DNA from: Podocnemis expansa
Taxonomy: Eukaryota > Chordata > Testudines > Podocnemididae
NCBI GenBank assembly: GCA_007922195.1
Contig: ML681990.1
Location: forward strand, 37,267,838 to 37,331,837
DNA: 64,000 nt
Direction of reading: 5' to 3'
The notes under the pieces: model-generated
What the model was told of the DNA's origin: nothing
The model's database searches: none
The model's input: the letters and a program-made list of their open reading frames with translations, nothing else
Shown: one piece after another, positions 20,839-31,394 of the stretch
How the letters are laid out: every line of letters starts with the position of its first letter
Numbering within the stretch: the stretch's first letter is position 1
Made by a program: the position numbers and the translations under genes

Positions 20839-21387
20839 TCACTCCATCTCCTCTGGTCCAGGTTCCTTCTGGTGAGGCGAGTCCTTCTCGTTATCTAGAG
20901 GGTCAGATCCCCGTGACTCTTGGGGGTTCTTTTCCGGGTTGATTCGTTGCCCCACCCCCTGCAATACCCCAGCAAAGTCGGGCCAATCACGGCCTAGAAT
21001 CACTGGGTACAGCAAGTGGGTCGCCTGCCCCACTGGGATGGTTCGTGTGCATGACCCTATAGTTAGGGTGACTGGGAGGGTGGGGTACGTTCATAGATCC
21101 CCATGGATGCACCACAGGTCTACTTTTCCAAAGACACGGCCCTCCTCAGGAACTAATCCTCGTTCCTTTAGAGTCTGGCCACACCTGGAGTCCACAAGTG
21201 CTTCCCAGGGCCTTCCTGCTATCGTAACCGTGATGGTTGCCTTTGGGGAGGTCGGCCCCCGGGCCCGTCCTTCCCCTGCATACACCGATCCAGAGATGCA
21301 ATCCTTCACCGGGCACTGCCGCTGTAGATGACCCCGCTGTCCACACTTAAAGCATGGTCCGGGACCACTAGAAGTTCCTGGGGCGGG
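20839..21387 (-). pseudogene. Gypsy zinc knuckle and aspartic protease
   Basis: In the same frame as gag, immediately after its TAG. First comes a CCHC zinc knuckle (CFKCGQRGHLQRQC, about 21352-21311), then a retropepsin-like domain: ATITVTIAGRPWEALVDSRCGQT and, after an in-frame TGA at 21091-21093, LLYPVILGRDWPDF. The protease active-site triplet is normally Asp-Ser/Thr-Gly; here it reads D-S-R, so the glycine of the catalytic loop is replaced. The stop at 21091 also breaks the domain. A charged linker (DPLDNEKDSPHQKEPGPEEME) leads into integrase. Confidence 0.78.
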
Positions 21388-22314
21388 CTATCTCAGGTCT
21401 GGCCTCCGCTGTCCGTGGCCAGGGCACCCCAAGTTCCTGGTGCCCCTCCAATCCCCTCGGCCGGTGGGCGACCCGGTGTGGATACCCGGGTCTGTCCGGG
21501 TTGGGTAGCCCAAATGGTGACGGCTGGCGGTGGTCCCTTCGGGCGTACACCGGTAGGGTTGGGACCCAACAATGGTCCTGGGCTCTCTGCGGCCAGAAAA
21601 ATCTTTGAACCAGCTTACTGCCTCACTGAGCTTTCGGGGTCGATGTCTCAGGACCCAGGTCCGCCCCTGACTGGCTAGGATGTGGAGAAATTGCTCCATC
21701 ATGATTATGTCAATTACCTCCTCTTTTGAACGTTGGTCTGGCTGGATCCAGCGGCAACAGGCCTCTTTCAGCTCCTGGACCAATGCTTTAGGTCGGGTAC
21801 CCGGTTGGTAGGTTTGTCCTCGAAACCGGCGCCGGTACATCTTTGGGGCAATGTCTAATACAGCCAGAATGGCCCCTCTCACAGCCTGGTAGTCCTGAGC
21901 CTCTTGGTCTGAAAGGAAGTGATATGCTGCCTGGGAGGCTCCCGTTAGATAAGGCACCAGCAAGGTGGCCCATTGATCCTGGGGCCACCCCACGGCCGAG
22001 GCCACCCGCTCGAATGTTTTCAAAAATGCCTCCAGATTGTCTTCGGGGCCCATCTTGGTCAGCTGGAGTGGGAGCGGGGTTGAAACCACAGCCCGGGACA
22101 CCCCAGCAGTGGGACTGACCGCCCCAGCCAATATGGCCTCAATTTTTTGCAGGCTCTCTTGTTGAAGTTCCCTCTGCTGGGCCCCTAGCTCCTGGATCAT
22201 CTTTTGTTGGTGTTCCCCCAGAGCCTGCAGGAGGCGCTGCTGTTGTTGCAGCTGCTCTGTCTGCTGTTGCTGCTGCTGTTCGACCCACCATTTCGCAAAT
22301 TGATCGAGATCCAT
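21388..22314 (-). pseudogene. Gypsy gag with a SCAN-like capsid C-terminal domain
   Basis: The 308-residue frame starts MDLDQFAKWWVEQQQ, with a Gln-rich coiled-coil-like N-terminus (residues 10-60), a capsid N-terminal region (EDNLEAFLKTFERVA, VPYLTGASQAAYHFL, about 90-150) and a domain at 160-240 (YRRRFRG, RPKALVQELKEACCRWI, SKEEVIDIIMMEQFLHIL, RTWVLRHRPRKLSEAV). That last stretch has the residue pattern of the SCAN domain of vertebrate zinc-finger proteins, which is known to derive from the gag capsid of Gmr1-like Gypsy elements. Gag forms the particle. The frame ends in one TAG, after which the zinc knuckle continues in the same frame. The CTG/CAG-rich start makes the exact initiator uncertain. 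Confidence 0.83.
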
Positions 22315-22574
22315 AGTGGGCGAATGCCTTTCTGCCCCTCCAAGTAGGATACTATCTTACACCTGGCGGGCTCCCGCTTTTTATCAAGGGGGGTGGTGGT
22401 GCCTGCACTCTCCACCACGTGTAGGCCTGCAGCGCTGGCGGCCGGTTGGGAGGGCGCCTCCTACTGGCGGTGAAGGGAAGTTAGCCAGTGTGGCGCCCCC
22501 CCCCCCCCCGGCAGCCGACAGAATGTCTCGGGTATGACCCCTTGGGTGGGTCGGGCCAATTTCCAGCCAAAGAC

Positions 22575-22995
22575 CCAGCCCCCAGGTGGGGCGGGCAAGC
22601 ACAAAGTCTAGAGCCCTGGCCCCCAGGCGGGGCGGGCAAGCACAAAATCTGGAGCCCCGGCCCCCAGGCATGGCAGGCAAGTGCAAAGTCTGGAGCCCGG
22701 GCCCCCAGGCGAGGCGGGCAAGCACAAAGTCTGGAGCCCCGGCCCCCAGGCATGGCGGGCAAGTGCAAAGTCTGGAGCCCAGGCCCCCAGGCGGGGAGGG
22801 CAAGCACAAAGTCTGGAGCCCTGGCCCCCAGGCNNNNNNNNNNCCAGGCGGGGAGGGCAAGCACAAAGTCTGGAGCCCTGGCCCCCAGGCAGGGCAGGCA
22901 AGCACAAAGTCTGGAGCCCTGGCCCCACGCAGGGCGGGCAAGCACAAAGTCTGGAGGTCCGGCCCCAGGCGGGGCGGGCAAGCACAAAGTCTGGT
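22575..22995. repeat. 41-bp minisatellite in the 5' LTR, at least 10 units
   Basis: The core lies at 22601, 22642, 22683, 22724, 22765, 22806, then after the gap at 22863, 22904, 22944 and 22984, with spacing 41 and finally 40. The gap means the true number is unknown. Confidence 0.92.
22834..22843. other. 10-N assembly gap
   Basis: Ten Ns inside the 41-bp array; the size is a placeholder. The collapse or expansion of repeat units here cannot be excluded. Confidence 0.98.
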
Positions 22996-23294
22996 GGTCA
23001 GGGATGGGTTAACGCTTCCTTTGCCAGAAAACGGGGGGGGGGGGAGTTGAGGAGGGAGACACAGGCCCACCCGCTCCACTGCGTTTCAGCCCAGGTCCCT
23101 ATACAGGGGCAGGGTGGCCTGCCATGGGGTCAGCAGGGCAGCCTCCGAAACACGCTGCCCCGGGAACATGGCCCACCATCCTGCCCTCCCTGGGCTACTT
23201 CCTCCAACCCCTGTCCTGTCCACCCACTCTGGGTACCTATCTCCACAGGGGGTAGCCGTCTTCAGGGGCTCCCTCATAGCAGGCCTACTGATGG

Positions 23295-23889
23295 GACTCA
23301 ATCCTTTGTTTCACAGGTTGTTGTATGTAAGTCGACCCAAAGGTAGGTGAAGGCTGAAGACCGATAAACTGAAGACAAAATGGATGTGGTGTAGCTACCT
23401 TTGAGTTACCTTGCCCTTTGCCAGGCTGCCTGTGGAAACTTACAAAAAAAAGTCAGAGTCCAGAGTCACAGGACTATGTCCTGGTAACTCATCAGATGTA
23501 GTTCTGGCTTCTCCCCTGGTCCATTGTACTTGTAAATGCTCTTAATGGGCCATTAGGCAGGCTATTGCTGCTGCCATCCTGAATGGGGTGTCTCCCAGAA
23601 ACACAACACAAATTAAAATACATACATTAAACATATCCATAACTTCCAATACAAATATGACACATTCACATAAATCATATCATACCCAGCCAATCATAAC
23701 CTTTCTAACAGTATCTTACATGGCATATATTAGATGAATTATTGTAATTTCAAAATATCAATGTTAAATATCATAAGTGGCTCCTCTAATCCAGCTGGCA
23801 TCACACTGGGCAAGGAGGAGATTGTGGCAACAACCTTTTCCCAGTACTGGAAAAGAAGGGGCAAACAGCTTCCTTTCTGTAAGCTCACC
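23295..23889. other. Unassigned DNA right of the Gypsy element
   Basis: Nothing recognised apart from the right target duplication at its start. Sequence from about 23770 may be the left part of the inverted-repeat element whose right end is at 23890-24000. Confidence 0.4.
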
Positions 23890-24000
23890 CATCTTCGAAG
23901 CATCTGAGGAAGTGGGATCTTCTCCCACAAAAGCTCATGCAAAAAATAAATCTGTTAGTCTTAAAGTGCCACACAACTGCTTGTTGTTTTTTTACTCTTT
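23890..24000. mobile_element. Right end of a short inverted-repeat element (AAGGAGTCYTGTGGC family)
   Basis: It contains CATCTGAGGAAGTGGGATCT, CAAAAGCTCATGC, AAATAAATCTGTTAGTCTTA and AAGTGCCAC, in the same order as the full copies at 25540-25705 and 31395-32020. The left terminus is not clear. Confidence 0.6.
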
Positions 24001-24251
24001 GTAAACATTTTAGTCTGACTGCTTCTGGAAACAGCACCCTCATTAGGAAAAAATACATTATTTGGTATATTGGTAAATCAAACTTGGTCAAAATAAACCT
24101 AGTTCTTATAGAGCAGTGATGGCCCTGTGCACCGCAGAACTTCATTTGAGGAGAATAGACTTTGGGGTTTGTTACACTTTTTTTGTGGTTGATTTTAGCT
24201 CATTATCATCCTTCTCTCTTCTCACTGAATCATTACATTCAATATTTATGT

Positions 24252-24506
24252 CAGAGGTGTCAAACTCATTTGCTATGGCAGGCTAGATTTGACTTAAATG
24301 TCATTCAAGTGGGCCATACATATCATAAATAAAAATACTAGGGCACTCTTGTGGTATCGTGGAGTGTTGTGTATGCAAAACTGCTTCACGAGATGTCTTT
24401 TTCTCTGTTAGGCAGTAAGTGTGATCCCATGGAGCACAATCACAGGCCAGATGGAAGAGGCTTGCAGGCTGCATTTGTCCCATGGACTGCATGTTTGATG
24501 TCCCTG
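24252..24506. mobile_element. Short hAT-type element, 255 bp
   Basis: The left end is CAGAGGTGTCAAACTC; the reverse complement of the right end is CAGGGACATCAAACATG. The CAGGGGTGTCAAAC-like terminus is of hAT-Charlie type. The flanking 8-mers ATTTATGT and AATTGTGC agree at five positions only, so the duplication is not secure. Confidence 0.6.
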
Positions 24507-24760
24507 AATTGTGCTGATCAGTTGATCAGGAAAAGATCACGTTCTAGTTGAAAAGTAGAAAAAACCACAATTCAATTCAGATGAGCCACTGAAGCCCTAA
24601 TGCAAGGTTCAGGCACAGAAGATTGAACCCAAGATGGAATGCTTGATTCTGCTTTCACTCAGCTACCATAGATTTTTATCTGGAGCAGAGACACGACATG
24701 TAGTTATTCATGAACGTCGGCTCACAACTGTTGTGTGCGTGCCTGGGCTAAAGCCTAGAC

Positions 24761-25325
24761 CAGGCTTGTCCAACATGAGGCCTGTGGGCTGAACTGTAGC
24801 CTGCCAAGGGCTTTCATCCGGTCCACGGAGTGCTGCCGAAAGAGCCTGGGAGCTAGGGCTGGCTAGGTCCCTTGTCAATTTCCCACCCTGCACACAGCTG
24901 CACGGAGGTGTGGCCTGGCCAGAGAGTTGTTCAGGGGCTGGATTTCCGTGAGCAGTACTTGTCAAGGAGTGAGGAGACCAAAGTTTGTGGGGTCACTGTC
25001 AGGAAGTAGGTGAGTCCTGCCACCCAGGTGCTCTGCTCCCCTCACCTCACCGTTCTTCCCCTCCCCTTCTCTGCCATCCTCCCCTGTCCTGCCTTGCTCC
25101 CCACACTCTGCCTTATCCCCTCACAAAGGCACCCCTGCCTTTGTTGTCCTCTGTACCTAGTGCAAGAAGAAGCAATGCCATATATCACACTAATCATTAT
25201 TTTATTAAAGTTTATTAATAAGATCTATTTGTATGTCTTACCTATTAAAAATTTTTTTACTGGTCCCCCTGACGGAAAAAAGAATTGCAATGTGGCCCCT
25301 CACCCAAAAAGGCTGGACACTCCTG
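24761..25325. mobile_element. Non-autonomous hAT element, 565 bp, perfect 8-bp duplication
   Basis: Flanked by GCCTAGAC on both sides (24753-24760 and 25326-25333). The left end is CAGGCTTGTCCAACATG; the reverse complement of the right end is CAGGAGTGTCCAGCC. There is no transposase frame. Confidence 0.85.
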
Positions 25326-25333
25326 GCCTAGAC

Positions 25334-25539
25334 AGTTCAAACCAGATATCAAGTAGGAGAGGATAGGTGAAAAAGAGATTTCCTTCATGTTCCATGCCCT
25401 CTAAATTCCCTCTGGCATTGATGATTTTGTTTTTTAAGAAACTCATTTGAATACCTCCCCCTTTTCTCACTTCCCATCTTCTGTGCTTCACCGGGGGGTG
25501 CTGAACATCTAGAGAAGCAATTTACATTAGTATATTCCA
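25334..25539. other. Short unassigned spacer
   Basis: Nothing recognised. Confidence 0.4.
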
Positions 25540-25705
25540 ATGGGGCAGCCATGTTAGTCTAGTTCAGTAAAATAAACAAGGAGTCCTGTGGCTCTTAAAG
25601 ACTAACAAGCATCTGACAAAGTGAGATTTTCTCCCCTGAAAGCTCATGCAATAAATAAATTTGTTAGTCATTAAGTGCCACAGGACTCCTTGTTTGTTAT
25701 TCATT
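25540..25705. mobile_element. Short inverted-repeat element (AAGGAGTCYTGTGGC family), complete copy
   Basis: The outer arm ACAAGGAGTCCTGTGGC near 25580 is inverted at GCCACAGGACTCCTTGT near 25675-25695. Inner blocks GACTAAC, CATCTGACAAAGTG and AAAGCTCATGC follow the family order. The copy is preceded by GGGGCAGCCATGTTAGTCTAG, which also flanks the copy near 32000, so that part belongs to the family. Confidence 0.7.
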
Positions 25706-25849
25706 AGCATGGTGATGGGCAGGATCTGGTCAAAACAAGGCGCTCCACTTCATATGATCATCACATTTCCCAAATGTGGATGTTTGAAGTCTGTTGTATG
25801 TGTAACATAACTGCACAAAGGTGGTTATGCAGTGGATATCCAAACCATG

Positions 25850-26159
25850 ACGCAAGAGAAAGGCAGAAGTCAGTGGTGAATGTGGTATAAGATTGAGATG
25901 GTAGGTCTTTTGCTGAGATGGACCACATCACCTATCACACACCATGCCTGGAAGCAGTTGTGGAACGGTCAAAAGAATAGTTAACATATAATGACTCTGC
26001 ATTGCAGTTGGCCAAGGTAAAAGACAGATGGTTTCTCCCTAGGTTGCCTGAAAGGAGAGAGTGAAGCAGTGGTAAATCTCCAAGAGAAACAAAGATACAG
26101 GACATTAGAAATGGCTTACAAAAACTAAAGGGAAGGCCAGGGAACACAAAGGGGCCATT
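25850..26159 (+). repeat. Repeat shared with 54475-54775, perhaps the upstream part of the LINE that follows
   Basis: Blocks such as TCAAAAGAATAGTTAAC, GTTGGCCAAGGTAAA and GGTTTCTCCCTAG recur in diverged form and in order at 54560-54650. It lies directly before the LINE RT fragment, so it may be one element; its identity is not known to me. Confidence 0.5.
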
Positions 26160-26975
26160 AGTGCCATTATACAAGGCACTGATGAAGTCGCCTGTGGAAT
26201 ACTGTGTATTGTTCTGGTCTCTTGTGTGTAAGAAAAATGAATTCAGATTGGAGTAAATGTGGAGAAGATCTGTTAGGATGATCTGGTGAATGAAAAACTG
26301 ACCTTATGAGAGGAGAATCAAAGAGCTTGGCTTGTTTCACCTCCTTAAAAGAAGGCTGAAGGGAAATATGATTGCTTTATATAAACACAGCAGCAAATAA
26401 ATACTAGGGAAGGGGAGGAGTTAAGTGTGAATGTTCACACAGTAAGAAATGTATCTAAAGTGGCTCTTGTCTAACCATTAGAAGAATATAGTTTTGGAAG
26501 AGCCTTCAAAGGAGACTAGTGGGGAAAAAAAAAATAACTGGCTTTGACTGATCCTGATAAGATTACGGAGGGGATTGTCTGGTAAGATTGCTTACAATTA
26601 CATATAGCCGATCTGCGACTGCTAGTAGTAAATATCTCGAACAGCTAGTGATGGGACACTAGATGGGGAGGGCTCTGAGTTGCTACAGCAAATTCTTCCT
26701 CAGGTGTCTGGTAGGTGGATCTTGTCCATATGCTCAGGGTTTCCAGATCACCATATTAAGCTGAAGAAATTTTCCCTTGGGTCTGATTGGCAGAGACCCC
26801 TGGGGGGAGAGAGTTTGCCTTCCTCTGTAGCATGGGGCATGGATTACTTGCAAGTTTACATTAGTGTAAATGGTGGATTCTCTGTAACATGAGGTTTTAG
26901 ACTCATGATTCGGCAACTTCAGTAACTCAGTCAGCAGTTACGGGTATATGGCAGGAGCAGATGGGTAGAGTTGTC
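26160..26975 (+). mobile_element. Diverged CR1-group LINE: RT C-terminus and 3' region
   Basis: Frames across 26160-26570 read as a CR1-like RT end: VEYCVLFWS, a basic stretch, YERRIKELGLFHLLKRRLKG, followed by many stops. The following 26640-26970 (CAGGGTTTCCAGATCACCAT, TTGGTCTGATTGGCAGAGACC, CTTCAGTAACTCAGTCAGC) matches, from memory, the untranslated 3' part of a reptile CR1 subfamily. It is older than the copy at 17034-17825. No tail or target duplication is visible because later sequence interrupts the 3' end. Confidence 0.65.
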
Positions 26976-28866
26976 ACGCCCCTGAAAAAAGGGCTGGGGC
27001 CCTGAGTCTGGACCTGCCCTGCCCCTTAGGCCTGATTCAGCCCTCCTAGACCTGATCTCGGTGCTGCTGGCTGGTGGCAGGTGGTCCAAACCTGGATCCA
27101 GCCCCTGCCGCTGTTGGCTAGAGGCAGGTTTCCCTGTCCCAGAGCTGGCCCCTGCAGGAGGCCCTGGCTCAGATCCAGTCCCTGCCACTGCTGGCCATGA
27201 GAGTTTGCTGCAGGGGCAGAGCAAGCAAACGTCAAAGCTGAGAAAGAGGAGAAGAGGTTCTTGGAAGGTGACCGGGAAAGAACTGACCAACACCCAAAGA
27301 ACTTTGAGCGATGAGAACACTGGAGGAAGGGCTAACGTGAATAGGTTTTGGGTTTGCAAGGATCAGCAAATCTCTATGCTTTTTCTATGGATAAAGTGTG
27401 TATGAGTTTAAGAAATTCAGCAGAGCTTCCAAGTTCTTTGCTGTAACTGCCACCTGTCCCCTGAAGAGTTAAGCTAAATCAAGAACCCCCCAAAGACAGG
27501 ACTCTGGGAGAGAGGGAGCTTAAACTGCTGGGAAGATTATTGGGGATGGGGAGAAGTTTCATACTGTTCTTGGAGCAGTTGAACTTCTGAGAAGGAAGTG
27601 TCAGACAGATAGGAAGTCTGCACCTTAGGAGTGAGCCTGAGAGGCCAAAAATAGCACCTGGATACTGCTCAGGCACAGTAGGGATAGAAGCATGCAGCAT
27701 CCTGTGTTTGCATCCAAATGTAGCAGCCTGGCAAGCATCCAGCAGGAGGAGCTCAACCAAGTCTAGGAGAGCTTGCTAGCCATAGCAAATTACTGAAGCA
27801 CTTTGAAAAGTTTCCTTGATTAAGACTAGTTTTCCTCCATCTGAAATTCATAATTTTTTTTTATTAACTTCATTGGGAGTGGTGCAGGGACCTTAATGAG
27901 CACATGTGCAGCTAAGTCATGTAAATGATGACCAAGAGCTGCCAGTGGAAAGAAACGATGTGGATGGGAAGGTGCTAAAGGATTGATGAAGATTAATTCT
28001 GATAATTATGTCCAAATTGCCTGTACAGCAAATGGATTAAAAGGCAGTGTTGGGTATGCTTCTTGATACCATTCCATTCACGTGAGTATATAGTATCCTG
28101 TAAATTATACTTCGTTAATATAGAAATCTGACCAAAAATTACATTACCTAAGTGAGAAATGTAAGCCTTTATTTATTGCTTTATAAACTTATTTCAGGTT
28201 AATTAAAATTGTTGGCACTAAAAATTAAATAAAAAACAGAGAAGTCCCCATATCCCCCTCTTGCTCAAGGCAGTGAAAATGACAAGATAGGTGTCGGTTT
28301 TCCTTCCAGCTGTGGAACAACGGAGATAACAGGCAATAAATTGGAAATGCAAAGAAGGTCCATGGATCTGTTGCTTATAGATAAGGAAAATTAAGGGGAC
28401 GGTGTTTCAACAACAATTCAGATATGAAAAAGAACCGGATTTTGTGCTCCATATGCACTAGCTTGTATCTCCTGGTTCAGCACACTGATGATTTATTGCA
28501 AAGAGCTATCACCTAATCATTAAACCCACTCCTTTAGGACAAAATGGTAATGAAGATTTTAATCTTCCTTTAGTCATCTGGGGTTTGTTTGTTTGTTTGT
28601 TTGTTTGTTTGCGGGGTTTTTTTTTTTTGTTTTTTGTATCTGCTGGAGCGATATTCAACTAAAGCTCATCTTGGCTTAAGTACATGGTAAGTTATTTTTG
28701 GTTTGCTTTAACAGGTTTTAATTCAATTTCTATTTGACTTAGTTTATTATGTCTGTGTGTGATGTTATAGGACATGGATTATTCTAAAGCAGTTGCATGT
28801 TAGAATTACTGGAGGAAGAGCAGAAGGTAACAGGTTGGCATTTGACTGTACTGTACGTATTGCATG
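26976..28866. other. Mostly unassigned DNA with a GC-rich block and a TTTG microsatellite
   Basis: Bases 26985-27240 are GC-rich with loosely repeated CTGCTGGC and CCTGCC blocks, possibly an inserted element. No defined ends were found. The rest, including 27240-27780, contains no motif-bearing frame. A TTTG and poly-T tract lies at 28583-28637. Confidence 0.4.
28583..28637. repeat. (TTTG)n and poly-T tract
   Basis: Seven TTTG units, a short interruption GCGGGG, then T-rich sequence. It could be the tail of a retroposon, but no body was identified. Confidence 0.85.
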
Positions 28867-29638
28867 TGTAACCTGCTAGGGTGGGCTCAGATTCATTCAA
28901 TTGCCCCTCTCCAGTGCCTCACAGAGAAAACCCCTGATGAAAGCAACTGGAGAGCCAGGATCCAGTTGTCAAAAGGACTCACAGCGAAGACTGCTCAGAG
29001 TTCCCATCCCTCATTAAACTACCACTCAGCATAAACATACAATGAACTTTATTAACTAACTAAACACACCTTATCCTAAAGAACCATAATACATTTAAAC
29101 AAAAGAGTAAGAAACCCAAGAGTCCCAAAGTTCAGGTGGAGTCACCCTTATCTCAATTGCAGTCTTTTAAGTCCTTGAGGCTTGAATGCAGAACGTAAGC
29201 AATCCTCATCCTCTCTAGCTGCAGGAATCTTCAGGCAGATGCCATGCAGTCCTTTCTTCCTCCTGTGTAGCCAGCACCATGCAATCAGGTCACTGGCCAT
29301 CCAGCTCTCAGTTCCACTGCAGACAACTCCCCTGCAAAGCAGTCGAAAGCTGGGAGAAAACATCCTGCAGTCCACTCCTGCTCAGCTCCTTTCACTGAGT
29401 CCCTTAGCCAATGTCCTCTGCAGCTCTCTGTTTGCTCCTCTCCACGCTTCTCTTCTCAGGCTTCTCCCTGAGCATGTAACTCCAGCAAAACAATAAAACT
29501 TGTGGAGCATGCTCAGTGTGCTTCCTCACCTTCTTACCAGAAGTTTCTGGTTTCTGGGCTGCAAAATCTGCCCAGCAACGTAACCCAGCCATAAGGGTCC
29601 CTAAAAGAGATTGCACCTATTTAGGCACATGGGTTACA
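28867..29638 (+). mobile_element. Probable solo LTR, about 772 bp
   Basis: The stretch begins TGTAACC and ends GGTTACA, so it has the TG...CA and inverted-end form of an LTR, and CATG flanks both sides (28863-28866 and 29639-29642). A plus-strand AATAAA lies near 29493. No coding remnant or second LTR lies nearby. A 4-bp duplication fits Gypsy or some ERV groups. The family is not recognised. Confidence 0.5.
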
Positions 29639-31394
29639 CATGTTGACTATTAAATCTTTGCTAGGGTCATACTCACATGGGATTCTTAGTTTGACTTATC
29701 ACTTGAAATAACTCCTTTATTAGTTGGCACTAACTAGCAATCAGTTCACACTTTCATTTTGGATGACAGACAAATATGGAATTTTGCACTCTAACCACAT
29801 TATTGCAACCATTGTGCTTTGAAGATGATAAAATGTGTTACACTGATAGTTGTGCCCCAACCTGAAAAGTGTAGATGTTCAGGGGGTGGCACATTTGAGT
29901 AGCATCAGGTGCTGTTTAGGTTCCCTATTGCACTTAGGAGCATCTGGGTTGTGTTAGGTAGTGTGTAGTTCATCATCACACATTGGTCAACTTAGAATGA
30001 CTTTGATGGTGCCCTTTGAAGAAGGCAAGCATCTGAATGGAGGCAGCAGCAGGCACACTTGTGTTATGTGTCAAGTTCAGGAAGGAAATCTGCTGACATG
30101 AGAGAGAATTCTTCCTGAGCGCCTCCGATGGTTCAGTTCCACAGTATGCAGCTGTATTTTATAAGTTCGCTGAGCTGTTAGGGTACATTGTCACTCACAC
30201 AGAGATGAGACCTTCTTCCCCATCCAGCTCCCTGATACTGTGGTCCAGATCATGGGCTGCACTTGCAGCCACCTTTACAGACATGCTCACTCACCCTTCT
30301 GGCCTCCTGTTCCTGGGGCCTTCTTGAGGTCAGGCCAGTCCCTAGTATAAGTTAAAATAGAGTGCTCTAATTTACACATGGTATCCCATATCTCTTTCTC
30401 GTACCACATCATTTGTGGTGGCAGTGAGAATCCTTCATTCCATAAATTTTACCATATTGGATCCTTTGATCGGTCAAAGCAGAGGCAGTATCTGGCCCTA
30501 TATTTCTATCATATTTTCTGTGTTTATCACTGGAGCTGAAAGCTGATTAATCAGAAAATTGCTGTGCCCATTATAAGCAGGGAGAAATCCGAAAGTACCA
30601 TAAAGAAGAAGGAAATAGCTGTTTGCTGCTTATTGTTGCTAAGTTACCTCTTGGTACACACATTTGTGTCTCTGCTCCATTTCCACATCAGGAGGAAAGA
30701 TTTTGAAGTCCCAGCACACAAAAATTAATTTAGGAAAAGATTAAAATGTAGTTTGTTGGACTTTCTGCATCTTTCTTACAGAAGGTTTGAATTCCTTTCT
30801 TCAGACAGTTTTCTCCATCAGTGGAGCTACAGTAAGCCAGCTAGGTGCCAGTACAGGTCAATGAAAGAAGATGTAGGATTGTGAATTCTCTCTCCTTCCT
30901 TTCACACCTTACCACACAATGTGAATGTGTGGCAGTAAATGCCTTTTCTAACCAATTAAGGATTTTGTGGTGTAATTTTTAATCGTCTCAATAAAACCAC
31001 AGTAAAACTGATAATTTTCACAGTAAAATATTTTTGTATAGAAGCTGCTTCTGGTGAAAAAATAAACATTTTAATATTGAAAATGATTTTCCTGTACATT
31101 ACTCTGTGCACTATCTTACATACTGCCACTACAGTTAGCAATACTTTATTTTCAGAAGCAGAAATAAGTTAAAAGAAAAAATAAACAAAGCCTAGTATTC
31201 CTGCAGTGAATGAAGCCACCTTCTGAAATTCTAGGTGTTAAGGTTTATGAAATAACATAAATTTAATCATGTTGCACATTATGTGTGCGCTGTAGTACTG
31301 ATTCTTATGTCCTCCAAGCTCCTCCAGTTGTCCCCTGGTCAGGTATACAAAAGTTTTGTATTCACCTGCGGAAGGGAGGAGTTACTTTCTAACC
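29639..31394. other. Unassigned DNA
   Basis: AT-rich sequence without recognisable frames, terminal repeats or tandem arrays. Confidence 0.45.

Larger units (their letters stand above)
18546..23289 (-). mobile_element. Gypsy LTR retrotransposon, gag-protease-integrase, lacking RT and RNase H
   Basis: The element is flanked by GATGG on both sides (18541-18545 and 23290-23294). The LTRs are 18546-about 19146 (3' LTR for the minus-strand genes) and 22420-23289 (5' LTR), both starting TGTAGGCCTGCAGC on the plus strand. Internal genes run gag, protease, integrase in one reading frame; the integrase is cut at its C-terminus and no RT-RNase H follows. Protease directly followed by integrase is the order of Gmr1-like Gypsy elements, in which RT comes last. 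This suggests a deletion of the terminal RT-RNase H block, giving a 4.74 kb copy that would depend on enzymes supplied in trans. Confidence 0.85.
22420..23289 (-). repeat. Gypsy 5' LTR, with an expanded 41-bp minisatellite and an assembly gap
   Basis: Same termini and flanking blocks as the 3' LTR, but about 270 bases longer because of extra 41-bp units. The two LTRs of one insertion are identical when inserted, so the difference arose afterwards by unequal recombination or slippage. The long minus-strand frames here (231 and 168 codons) are translations of the minisatellite. Confidence 0.82.

Noticed and set aside
22575..22995. CRISPR-like array of regular repeats
   Set aside because: The 41-bp units are contiguous without unique spacers, and the sequence is a vertebrate LTR.
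22384..23079. 231-codon and similar minus-strand frames across the 5' LTR
   Set aside because: They are translations of the 41-bp repeats and cross an N gap.
26985..27240. GC-rich block as a hAT insertion
   Set aside because: CGCCCCTG and CAGGGGCAG occur near its edges, but they do not form consistent inverted termini or flanking duplications.
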